16,285 bases of DNA. Source: Clostridia bacterium (GTDB taxonomy: Bacteria > Bacillota > Clostridia > RGIG6154). The notes beneath the pieces were generated by a model. That model was not told the DNA's origin, did not search any database, and saw only the letters and a list, made by a program, of their open reading frames with translations. The first letter of the stretch is position 1; each line of letters starts with the position of its first letter. Location of the stretch: assembly GCA_017523005.1 (NCBI GenBank), contig JAFWXG010000049.1, positions 1 to 16,285 on the forward strand. The letters are read 5' to 3'. Of the stretch, positions 7,935 through 14,130 are shown in pieces. A program made the translations under genes and the position numbers.

Positions 7935-8629
7935 ACACTTTCCTCCTTACATCTTTCAGACGGTCTGTCTTCAATGATTTTTCCGTCATGAATACGGACA
8001 ATTCGTTTTGCCTGTTCTGCTATGGAGTTATCGTGAGTGATAAGCACAATAGTGTTCCCGTCATTGTTTAGTTCTTTTAAAAAGTTTAAAACATCAAGAC
8101 CTGTTTTAGAGTCTAATGCGCCTGTAGGTTCGTCTGCTAAAATAACTGACGGGTTACCAGCCAAAGCCCTTGCAATAGATACTCTTTGTTGCTGACCGCC
8201 AGATAACTGTGACGGAAACTTTCTTAGTCTGTCGCCAAGACCTACACGCTCTAATGCGTCTGTTGCAAGTTCGGTACGCTTTTTTGGCGGATATCCCCTG
8301 TATATCAGGGGAAGTTCAACATTTTCAAGCAGGTTTAGTTTAGGAATTAAATTATATTGCTGAAAAATAAAACCTAAAGTCTTGTTTCTTATTTCAGCCT
8401 GTTCATCTTCTGTTAAAGTGCTTGCGTCTACACCGTTTAAAGAGTAAGTGCCTGAAGTCGGTACATCAAGACACCCAATAATGTTCATACAAGTAGACTT
8501 TCCTGAACCTGACTGACCTACTATTGCGACAAATTCGCCCTTGTCAATGTGAAGTGTGACTCCGTCTAAAGCGTGGATTTCAGCATCGCCGTCAACATAT
8601 ATTTTATAAATATCCTTTAAGTCTATCAA
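7931..8629 (-). CDS. ABC transporter ATP-binding protein, LolD/MacB/YknY type
   Basis: A 232-residue nucleotide-binding subunit with all canonical elements: Walker A GQSGSGKST (38-46), Q-loop around Gln90, signature LSGGQQQR (142-149), Walker B VILADEPTG (162-170) and H-loop His199 in ITHD. Two copies would energise the MacB-like permease next door. The start is TTG at 8629: no ATG gives the correct frame, and a GGGAGG lies about 10 nt upstream, inside the Gly-rich end of the adaptor gene. TTG overlaps the adaptor stop (TTGA, 4 bp), mirroring the ATGA overlap at its 3' end. The protein has only a short tail after the nucleotide-binding domain, so it is a stand-alone ATPase rather than a MacB fusion. 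Confidence 0.93.
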   Translation of the reverse strand: MIDLKDIYKIYVDGDAEIHALDGVTLHIDKGEFVAIVGQSGSGKSTCMNIIGCLDVPTSGTYSLNGVDASTLTEDEQAEIRNKTLGFIFQQYNLIPKLNLLENVELPLIYRGYPPKKRTELATDALERVGLGDRLRKFPSQLSGGQQQRVSIARALAGNPSVILADEPTGALDSKTGLDVLNFLKELNNDGNTIVLITHDNSIAEQAKRIVRIHDGKIIEDRPSERCKEESV

Positions 8630-10296
8630 CGCATTCCACCTCCCGAAGGCATACCGCCTGAACGCATACCTGAGGGTGGCATACCGCTTCCCATACCGCC
8701 TTGCATATGTCCTTGCATCATATCTGTGAAAATGTTTGAAACGACAGTAGTAATTTCTATTTCATCTCCTTCGCTTAACCCTGAAAGGATTTCTACAAAG
8801 CTGTCATTACTTATGCCGACTTTTACAGGAACTTCTACATAACCTTTATGCAAATCAGAGTTTTCGGATTTTTTGCCGTTTTTAGCAGACGGGGATTTCT
8901 CGCTTACCCATACAGTATTTCCTCTGTTTAAAGCGGTTGCAGGAATCATAAGAGTATTTTTTGAAGATTCAACAACAATTTTCGCCTCAACATTCATACC
9001 TGGGATAAGTCCTTCGGGGTTGTTAATAATAACTGTTACAGGGTAGGTAGTAACTCCGTTCTGGGTTGTGCCTACAACGCTTATGTAGTCGATATAGGCA
9101 TCAAAGACTTTTCCGTCTAATGCGTCAGCAGTAACAGAAACCTCCTGACCTACTTCAATTTTAGAAATATCAAGCTCGTCAACAGCTATATCAAATTTTA
9201 TGACAGACATATCCGCAACTATTGCCATAACTGTAGAAGAGTTGCTGTTATCTAATTTATCTCCTGCTTTTGTTTCCTTATATATCACAGTTCCGTTTAT
9301 GGGAGAAGTGATTGTGTAGTCCTCTAAGGTGTCATATAAATTGTCAAGATTAAGCCTTGCATCAGATAAAGACATTGAAGTGTTAAATAATGAATCGTCT
9401 AACGATGTGCTTGAAAGCTTTGCTATTGTCTGGCCTTTAGAAACTTTGTCACCTGTTTTTACATATAAATCAGTAACATCTCCTTCAATTTCTGCCTTTA
9501 TAATTTTCTTTTCGTTATAATTGAATGTTCCTGAACTGTTGCAGGCTTTTCCGCAGGTAATTGCGGTTGCGGTATCTGACGGGGTTAATGTGCCTGGATT
9601 TTTAACTAAAATATCAACCTTGATTACGCTTGCACCTTTTGAATTTACTACACTTCCTGTAGAAATTCTTGTTAAATTTCCGTCTAATATTGTAGAAGAG
9701 CTGTCAACATATACTGTTGCAGGTGCACCTACATACAATGCGTCTTTATCCGATGCATTGAAATCTATGGTAAGGAGCATATTTTCGCTGTCTGTGATTT
9801 CCACAACATTTGCATTTTTATTTACAGTATCATTTTTTTCTATGTAGCAGTTTGTTACAACACCTGAAATAGGGGCAGTAATGTTAAGCTTTGACTGGTC
9901 ATTTAAGCTTTTGGAATAATCACGCTGGGCTTTCGATAATGAGTCCTGCCCGCGCTTTATACTGTTTTCCATGTCAGAAGAATCGATTTTGTATAATGGG
10001 TCGCCTTCATTTACGACATCTCCTTCTTCAAAATAATCCTCCACAACATCCCCTTTAACCAAGGATGTTATGTTGTACTGCTCGTTAGCCTCAACTGTGC
10101 CTGACCCCGAAAGAGTTACTTCAACATCTCCTTTAGTTACTTTTGCAACAGTTGAAACCATGTTAACGGCAGGCTTTGTCGCACAACCCTTAATCATAAA
10201 GAAGACAGCTAAAATCAGCAAAACAACAGCTGAAATCAATACAATTTTTTTGCGTTTGCTCATTGAACTTGTTATTTTTTTTAAGTTAAAAGTCAT
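8626..10296 (-). CDS. Membrane-fusion (HlyD/MacA-type) adaptor with duplicated barrel-hairpin module
   Basis: A 556-residue adaptor from the ATG at 10296, chosen because AGGAGGAG lies 5 nt upstream; the longer frame from 10338 has no comparable site. It has one N-terminal membrane helix (about 17-36) and an outside portion. Two lipoyl/barrel-sandwich plus coiled-hairpin modules follow: about 77-215 (GDVVEDYFEEGDVVNEGDPL ... ITAPISGVV) and about 266-405 (GDVTDLYVKTGDKVSKGQTI ... ITSPINGTV), then a membrane-proximal region with the typical EGLIPGMNVEAKIVV. Ordinary adaptors have one such module and 350-420 residues. The last ~30 residues are a Met/Gly/Ser/Pro-rich tail. A Cys-x3-Cys pair (about 248-252) lies between the modules. 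The protein should link the ABC permease to wall-facing structures. It is the first gene of the operon. K at -2 of the Cys after the helix argues against a lipoprotein. Confidence 0.88.
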   Translation of the reverse strand: MTFNLKKITSSMSKRKKIVLISAVVLLILAVFFMIKGCATKPAVNMVSTVAKVTKGDVEVTLSGSGTVEANEQYNITSLVKGDVVEDYFEEGDVVNEGDPLYKIDSSDMENSIKRGQDSLSKAQRDYSKSLNDQSKLNITAPISGVVTNCYIEKNDTVNKNANVVEITDSENMLLTIDFNASDKDALYVGAPATVYVDSSSTILDGNLTRISTGSVVNSKGASVIKVDILVKNPGTLTPSDTATAITCGKACNSSGTFNYNEKKIIKAEIEGDVTDLYVKTGDKVSKGQTIAKLSSTSLDDSLFNTSMSLSDARLNLDNLYDTLEDYTITSPINGTVIYKETKAGDKLDNSNSSTVMAIVADMSVIKFDIAVDELDISKIEVGQEVSVTADALDGKVFDAYIDYISVVGTTQNGVTTYPVTVIINNPEGLIPGMNVEAKIVVESSKNTLMIPATALNRGNTVWVSEKSPSAKNGKKSENSDLHKGYVEVPVKVGISNDSFVEILSGLSEGDEIEITTVVSNIFTDMMQGHMQGGMGSGMPPSGMRSGGMPSGGGMR

Positions 10297-10329
10297 AATT
10301 GCTCCTCCTATAAGTCGAGTTTTCAATTT

Positions 10330-10335
10330 ATTATA
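10330..10335 (-). promoter_or_regulatory. Probable -10 element of the exporter operon
   Basis: A perfect TATAAT on the minus strand lies about 34 nt before the adaptor start codon, the right place for the operon promoter. No convincing -35 is found at 16-18 bp upstream (the sequence there is ATAATT), so the promoter may be weak or activator-dependent. Confidence 0.4.
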
Positions 10336-10377
10336 CAATGAGAGTGTGTAAAAATTATGAAAAAAATTGAAAAAAGC

Positions 10378-10406
10378 TTTACTTTTTCTAAAAAAATATC
10401 TATAAT
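10378..10406 (+). promoter_or_regulatory. Sigma-A promoter of the U32 gene
   Basis: TTTACT (10378-10383), a 17-bp spacer, and a perfect TATAAT (10401-10406), with the start codon 33 nt after the -10. An AAGGAGGG ribosome binding site (10425-10432) is 6 nt from the ATG. Confidence 0.6.
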
Positions 10407-10438
10407 TAAATAAAGTATTTAAGTAAGGAGGGAATAGT

Positions 10439-12433
10439 ATGGAGCTTTTAGCCCCTGCAGGGTCGTTTGATGCGTTAAAGGCAGCGGTTTCATCAGGTGC
10501 AGATGCGGTCTATTTTGGCGGTACTGCACTAAATGCGAGAGTTTTCGGCAAAAATTTTACTGATGAAGAACTTGTTGAACCGTCAAATTACTGTAAAGCG
10601 TTCGGTGTTAAATCATATTTAACATTAAATACTCTTGTTTCGGATAACGAGCTTAAAAAAATTATTCCTTTCCTTGAAATGGTAAATTCGTCAAATGTTA
10701 CAGCAGTTATTGTTCAGGATTTAGGTCTTGCAAAGCTTATTAAAAGTGTTGCACCTTCTTTGCCTATTCATGCAAGCACACAAATGACAATTCACAACTT
10801 AAATGGTGTAAAGCAAGCCGAAAAGCTTGGATTTTCTAGAGTAGTTTTGTCAAGGGAATTGCCCGAGAGCGAGCTTAAATATATAAGTCAAAATTCGCCT
10901 TTAGAATTGGAGGCTTTTATCCATGGCGCGCTTTGTATGTGCTATTCAGGTCAATGCTATATGAGCTCTGTTATAGGCGAGAGAAGCGGAAACCGCGGAA
11001 AATGCGCCCAACCATGCAGAAAGGAATACCGAAACGGTTATGAACTCAGCTTGAAAGATTTGTGCATGGCAGGAGATTTTGAAAGGTTTTTGAATTTAAA
11101 TATCCATTCCCTTAAAATTGAGGGAAGAATGAAATCGCCTGATTATGTGTCGGGAGTGGTATCTGTTTACCGAAAACTTATTGATGAGAAGAGAAATGCA
11201 ACAGCAGACGAAATGAAGTTTTTGGCAGATTTGTTTTCCCGTGACGGCTTTACTAATGACTATTTTTACGATATACCGTCAAAGAAAATGTTTGGTATAA
11301 GGACTGAGAAGGATAAGGAGAAATCAAGAGAAGTTTCAGCGTCTTATGAACAGAAGAAAATTGAAGTGTATGCAGAGTTTAGTGCAAAGTCAGGACAAAA
11401 TATAAAGCTTACTTTAAGAAAAGGAGAGCATATTGCAGAAGTTTTCGCTCCGCCTGCGTATGAGGCGCAAAACAAGGCGGTTACAGCTGAAGATTGCCAA
11501 AAACAAATAGAAAAACTTGGCGGAACAAAATTTGTTCTTAAAAGTTTTGAAGCAGACATAGATGAAAATTTGTTTATCCCTATGGGGGTATTAAATAATC
11601 TCAGGAGAGAATGTGTCGAAAAATTAGAAAAATATATCGAGAAGTGCGAAAAAAGAGAGTTTTTTAACAAAATTCCTCAAGTTAACTCATCAGAGCAAAA
11701 TGAAAAAATTATAGCATACTGCGAAACAGATGAACAAGCAATAGCTGTGGGAGAAAAAGCAGATTTGATTTTGATGCCCTTAAGCAAAATCAAACAAAAC
11801 TATTTTGAAAAAACAGTTGCTGTATTACCTGAAATCATATTCGACAGAGAATTTGAAGAAATCAAAAATATGCTTGAAAATTGCAGAAAATTAGGGATAG
11901 ACAAGGTGGTATGCAACAACTTAGGTCAAATTGAGTGGTGTAGAAACGAAGGCTTTGAAGCCCATGGCGGAACAGGACTTAATCTTTTTAACAGTTTAGC
12001 TTTGGAAGAGATGAAAGAAATGGGATTAAAAAGTGCGGTCTTGTCGTTTGAGATGAATTTTGCTCAAATACGCGACTTGAAAAAACCTTTGCCTGTTTAT
12101 GTTTTTGCGTATGGCAGATATCCCGTAATGACATTACAAAATTGTCTTATGAAAAACAGGGGAGAATGTATAGATTTTAACGGCTATTCAATGCTTAAAG
12201 ATGAAACAGGAAGAGAATTTCCCGTATTCTGCAGACCTCCGCACAGGAACGCAGTCTATAATGCTATACCTCTTTATATGGGGGACAAGCAGGAAAGCTT
12301 TAATGACTTAGGAAAACTGTTTTTCTTTACAACAGAAAGCGGGAAAGAGGTTAAGGAGATTTTTAAAATGTATAATGAAAACTCTTTATATAATAAACCA
12401 TTTACCCGCGGATTTTTTAACAAAAAGGTATAA
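10439..12433 (+). CDS. U32 family protein with DUF3656 region, RlhA-like (putative RNA hydroxylase)
   Basis: A 664-residue member of family U32. The N-terminal (MELLAPAGSFDALKAAV, GADAVYFGG) is the typical TIM-barrel start; the family signature EAFIHGALCMCYSGQCYMSS is at about 158-177, with Cys166, Cys173, Cys189 and Cys193 (GKCAQPCR) as likely iron-sulphur ligands. KIEGRMKSPDYV follows at about 225-238. A DUF3656-like insert occupies roughly 310-410, and a second barrel-like half containing HGGTGLNLFNS and FAYGRYPVMTL completes the protein. This long form resembles E. coli RlhA, which hydroxylates a 23S rRNA cytidine using prephenate, rather than the shorter tRNA-modifying TrhP. 'Peptidase' in the family name is historical and unsupported for this branch. 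The exact RNA target is inferred only. It is monocistronic with its own promoter. Confidence 0.87.
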   Translation: MELLAPAGSFDALKAAVSSGADAVYFGGTALNARVFGKNFTDEELVEPSNYCKAFGVKSYLTLNTLVSDNELKKIIPFLEMVNSSNVTAVIVQDLGLAKLIKSVAPSLPIHASTQMTIHNLNGVKQAEKLGFSRVVLSRELPESELKYISQNSPLELEAFIHGALCMCYSGQCYMSSVIGERSGNRGKCAQPCRKEYRNGYELSLKDLCMAGDFERFLNLNIHSLKIEGRMKSPDYVSGVVSVYRKLIDEKRNATADEMKFLADLFSRDGFTNDYFYDIPSKKMFGIRTEKDKEKSREVSASYEQKKIEVYAEFSAKSGQNIKLTLRKGEHIAEVFAPPAYEAQNKAVTAEDCQKQIEKLGGTKFVLKSFEADIDENLFIPMGVLNNLRRECVEKLEKYIEKCEKREFFNKIPQVNSSEQNEKIIAYCETDEQAIAVGEKADLILMPLSKIKQNYFEKTVAVLPEIIFDREFEEIKNMLENCRKLGIDKVVCNNLGQIEWCRNEGFEAHGGTGLNLFNSLALEEMKEMGLKSAVLSFEMNFAQIRDLKKPLPVYVFAYGRYPVMTLQNCLMKNRGECIDFNGYSMLKDETGREFPVFCRPPHRNAVYNAIPLYMGDKQESFNDLGKLFFFTTESGKEVKEIFKMYNENSLYNKPFTRGFFNKKV

Positions 12434-12434
12434 A

Positions 12435-12456
12435 AAAGCACCCTTATGGGTGCTTT
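12435..12456. terminator. Bidirectional terminator between the U32 gene and the kinase gene
   Basis: AAAGCACCC, loop TTAT, GGGTGCTTT: a 9-bp perfect stem filling the 25-bp gap between two convergent genes. The minus-strand product ends in TTTTTT, a good U-tract for the kinase gene; the plus-strand side is followed by an interrupted T-rich stretch. Confidence 0.85.
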
Positions 12457-12458
12457 AA

Positions 12459-13223
12459 TTATTGTTTTTTATAGTCGTACCTATAAGTTTTGGAATAGTT
12501 GTATTTTGATAACGGACCACCATAGCTTGTCTCACTTATAATCACGCTGTTGTTGATAATACCGAGAACCTTAATGTTTGCAAATTCCAATGATTTCAAA
12601 GCATTTTTTAATACTGTATGTGTGGTTTTACCTTCTCTTACAATAAGTACCATTCCTGATGATGCGGGAGAGATAGCTAAAGCATCTGTAACAACAGTTA
12701 TTGGCGGAGTATCAATTAGAATGTAATCATAAATGCCTTTTAGCTCTTCTAATAATGATACAGTTGTCTGGGAAGCTAAAAGCTCTGCCGGATTAGGCGG
12801 GATTTGTCCTGCAGGGATGCAGTCCATTCCGTGCTCCTTGATGGCAACTACTGCCTCATTAAGCTTGCAGAAACCACCCAAAACATCAGATAACCCTTTT
12901 TTGCCGTTAATACCAAAATACTTGTGGAATTTCGGAATACGAAGGTCAGCATCTATTAAAAGAACCTTAGCGCCTGTCTGTGCAATAGTAATAGCTGTAT
13001 TTATACAAACGGTTGTTTTGCCTTCGCCTGGAATAGCACTTGAAAACACTATAACTTTTCCGGCAGGATTTTCATCTGTATGTGGAAGTGCGAACATAAT
13101 GTTAGTACGCAAGGTTTTGTAAATTTCCTGCACAAAAAAATCAGAATCTTTGTTTAAAATTCTTGATTTTGTAATTTCGGAAGACACAGTAACAGTTTTA
13201 GTTTTTTTTGAAAATAAGCCCAT
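12459..13223 (-). CDS. CpsD/CapB-family tyrosine-protein kinase (BY-kinase), stand-alone
   Basis: A 254-residue cytoplasmic P-loop tyrosine kinase of the type that controls capsular or exopolysaccharide chain export. Walker A SSAIPGEGKTT (about 61-71), Walker A' LLIDADLRIPKFHKYF (from 88) and Walker B ILIDTPPITVVTD (from 168) are clear. The C-terminus carries six tyrosines (234, 241, 243, 247, 249, 251), the expected autophosphorylation cluster. The N-terminal SRILNKDSDFFVQEIYKTLRTNI segment is the standard oligomerisation region. Partner genes normally found beside it (Wzz/CpsC-like activator, Wzy, glycosyltransferases, phosphatase) are absent here, so its activator must be encoded elsewhere. 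The start ATG at 13223 has GAGGT 6-7 nt upstream, and a consensus promoter lies in front. It is divergent from rplU. Confidence 0.92.
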   Translation of the reverse strand: MGLFSKKTKTVTVSSEITKSRILNKDSDFFVQEIYKTLRTNIMFALPHTDENPAGKVIVFSSAIPGEGKTTVCINTAITIAQTGAKVLLIDADLRIPKFHKYFGINGKKGLSDVLGGFCKLNEAVVAIKEHGMDCIPAGQIPPNPAELLASQTTVSLLEELKGIYDYILIDTPPITVVTDALAISPASSGMVLIVREGKTTHTVLKNALKSLEFANIKVLGIINNSVIISETSYGGPLSKYNYSKTYRYDYKKQ

Positions 13224-13264
13224 AAATGTACCTCAGATTCTAAAGTGTAATATTCATCCTCCTA

Positions 13265-13293
13265 ATTATAGCATCAAAAGTAGCTGTTGTCAA
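13265..13293 (-). promoter_or_regulatory. Consensus sigma-A promoter of the tyrosine kinase gene
   Basis: On the minus strand TTGACA (13288-13293), 17 bp, TATAAT (13265-13270): both hexamers match the housekeeping consensus exactly at optimal spacing. The predicted start is near 13258, giving a leader of about 35 nt. Confidence 0.85.
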
Positions 13294-13334
13294 ACAAATA
13301 TTTTAATAAAGAAGCAAAAAAATCATAAATTTCC

Positions 13335-13363
13335 TTGACAAAGCGCAAAAAGTGTGATATCAT
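13335..13363 (+). promoter_or_regulatory. Sigma-A promoter of the rplU-rpmA operon
   Basis: TTGACA (13335-13340), a 17-bp spacer and TATCAT (13358-13363), preceded by an extended TGA. The predicted start near 13370 coincides with the beginning of the L21 leader. Confidence 0.85.
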
Positions 13364-13368
13364 CTTAT

Positions 13369-13440
13369 GGTAACCGCACGGAATAGGTTTAAAGTGCTAA
13401 TTATGCCACCTTTATCCGGCGAGTCTAAACAGTAGGAGGT
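13369..13440 (+). ncRNA. L21 ribosomal-protein leader (autoregulatory 5' UTR)
   Basis: The ~70-nt leader contains blocks familiar from the Firmicutes L21 leader: GGTAACCGCA at its start, a central AGTGCTAATTATGCCACC hairpin region, and TCCGGCGAGTCTAAACAGTA just before the AGGAGGTG of rplU. L21 leaders are thought to let the ribosomal protein repress its own operon. Identification is by motif memory and position; I did not fold it or run a covariance model. Confidence 0.8.
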
Positions 13441-13449
13441 GAAACCGTT

Positions 13450-13752
13450 ATGTACGCAATTATCGTAACGGGTGGTAAGCAGTACAAAGTTTCTGAAGGC
13501 GATGTTCTCTTCATCGAAAAGAAAAATGTTGCTGATGGAGAAACCATCAAGTTTGATGAAGTTTTGGCAGTATCAGGCGATGCAGGATTTACTGTAAATC
13601 CCGAAGGCGTATCTGTTGATGCCAAGGTAATCGGTCAGGGTAAAGACAAAAAGGTTATTGTTTACAAGTACAAACCCAAAAAAGGTTACCACAAAAAACA
13701 GGGTCACAGACAGCCCTACACCAAAGTTCAGATCGAAAAAATCAACCTTTAA
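13450..13752 (+). CDS. rplU: 50S ribosomal protein L21
   Basis: A 100-residue protein with the complete L21 pattern: MYAIIVTGGKQYKVSEGD at the N-terminus, the middle FDEVLAV, and the C-terminal KYKPKKGYHKKQGHRQPYT that contacts 23S rRNA. Length is normal (about 100-103). L21 is an early-binding protein of the large subunit. The start follows AGGAGGTG by 8 nt. It is the first gene after the L21 leader, and is separated from rpmA by only 43 nt. In most Bacillota a small gene for the L27-processing protease Prp lies in this gap; it is missing here. Confidence 0.97.
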   Translation: MYAIIVTGGKQYKVSEGDVLFIEKKNVADGETIKFDEVLAVSGDAGFTVNPEGVSVDAKVIGQGKDKKVIVYKYKPKKGYHKKQGHRQPYTKVQIEKINL

Positions 13753-13795
13753 TAAGGTTTCCTAAAGTTTCAAGTAATTTCGGAGGTGAGACCAA

Positions 13796-14053
13796 ATGGC
13801 ACATAAGAAAGGTGTCGGCAGTACCAAAAACGGCAGAGATTCCGAGTCCAAACGACTTGGTGTGAAACGCGGCGATGGCCAGCATGTATTAGCCGGTAAT
13901 ATCCTTGTAAGACAAAGAGGAACAAAAATTTATCCCGGTCTTAATGTTAAAAAAGGCGGCGATGATACATTATTTGCCTTAATCGATGGTAAAGTTAAGT
14001 TCGAAAGAAAAGGCAAGGACAAGAAGCAGGTTAGTGTATATTCTGCTGAATAA
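13796..14053 (+). CDS. rpmA: 50S ribosomal protein L27 without the cleavable N-terminal extension
   Basis: An 85-residue L27 beginning MAHKKGVGSTKNGRDSESKR, whose N-terminal arm reaches the peptidyl-transferase centre. The usual Bacillota form starts with about nine extra residues (MLxLxLQFF-type) removed by the cysteine protease Prp before assembly. Here the sequence begins where the mature form would: after Met removal it starts AHKKG. An extension from an upstream start is impossible because an in-frame TGA lies at 13787-13789. The ribosome binding site is GGAGGTGAG (13782-13790), 5 nt from the ATG. The rest of the protein (GDGQHVLAGNILVRQRGTK, PGLNVKKGGDDTLFAL) is standard. It is co-transcribed with rplU and followed by a strong hairpin. 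Confidence 0.97.
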   Translation: MAHKKGVGSTKNGRDSESKRLGVKRGDGQHVLAGNILVRQRGTKIYPGLNVKKGGDDTLFALIDGKVKFERKGKDKKQVSVYSAE

Positions 14054-14062
14054 TAAAACTGC

Positions 14063-14097
14063 AAGGTGCCGATACTGTTACAGTAGCGGCACTTTTT
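14063..14097 (+). terminator. Strong hairpin terminator between rpmA and obgE
   Basis: GTGCCG-A-TACTG, loop TTA, CAGTA-G-CGGCAC: an 11-bp stem with a single A/G mismatch, followed by TTTTT. No clear sigma-A promoter is visible in the 33 nt left before obgE, so obgE expression may depend on partial read-through, giving far more L21/L27 than Obg. Confidence 0.85.
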
Positions 14098-14130
14098 AAA
14101 ACTGATAAAAATTTCAAGAGGAGGAAAGAG

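Noticed and set aside
7594..7977. 127-codon plus-strand frame across the permease and ATPase junction
   Set aside because: It is antisense to two well-conserved genes with recognisable motifs, lacks a ribosome binding site and matches no family.
10139..10200. Lipoprotein signal in the adaptor (IKGC after the membrane helix)
   Set aside because: Lys at -2 of the Cys does not fit a lipobox and the long helix reads as a simple membrane anchor.
10297..10338. Longer start (ATG at 10338) for the adaptor
   Set aside because: This ATG lies at the edge of the likely -10 region and has no ribosome binding site; ATG 10296 follows AGGAGGAG by 5 nt.
10439..12433. Collagenase/peptidase activity for the U32 protein
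   Set aside because: The long DUF3656-containing form with a Cys cluster resembles RNA hydroxylases of the RlhA type; no protease catalytic site can be pointed to.
12733..13122. 129-codon plus-strand frame inside the tyrosine kinase gene
   Set aside because: Antisense shadow of conserved P-loop coding sequence; no start signal and no recognisable domain.
13237..13260. Short leader peptide (ATG after AGGAGG) before the tyrosine kinase gene
   Set aside because: The AGGAGG abuts the ATG with no spacing and lies at the predicted transcription start, so a ribosome could not use it; the resulting peptide would be five residues.
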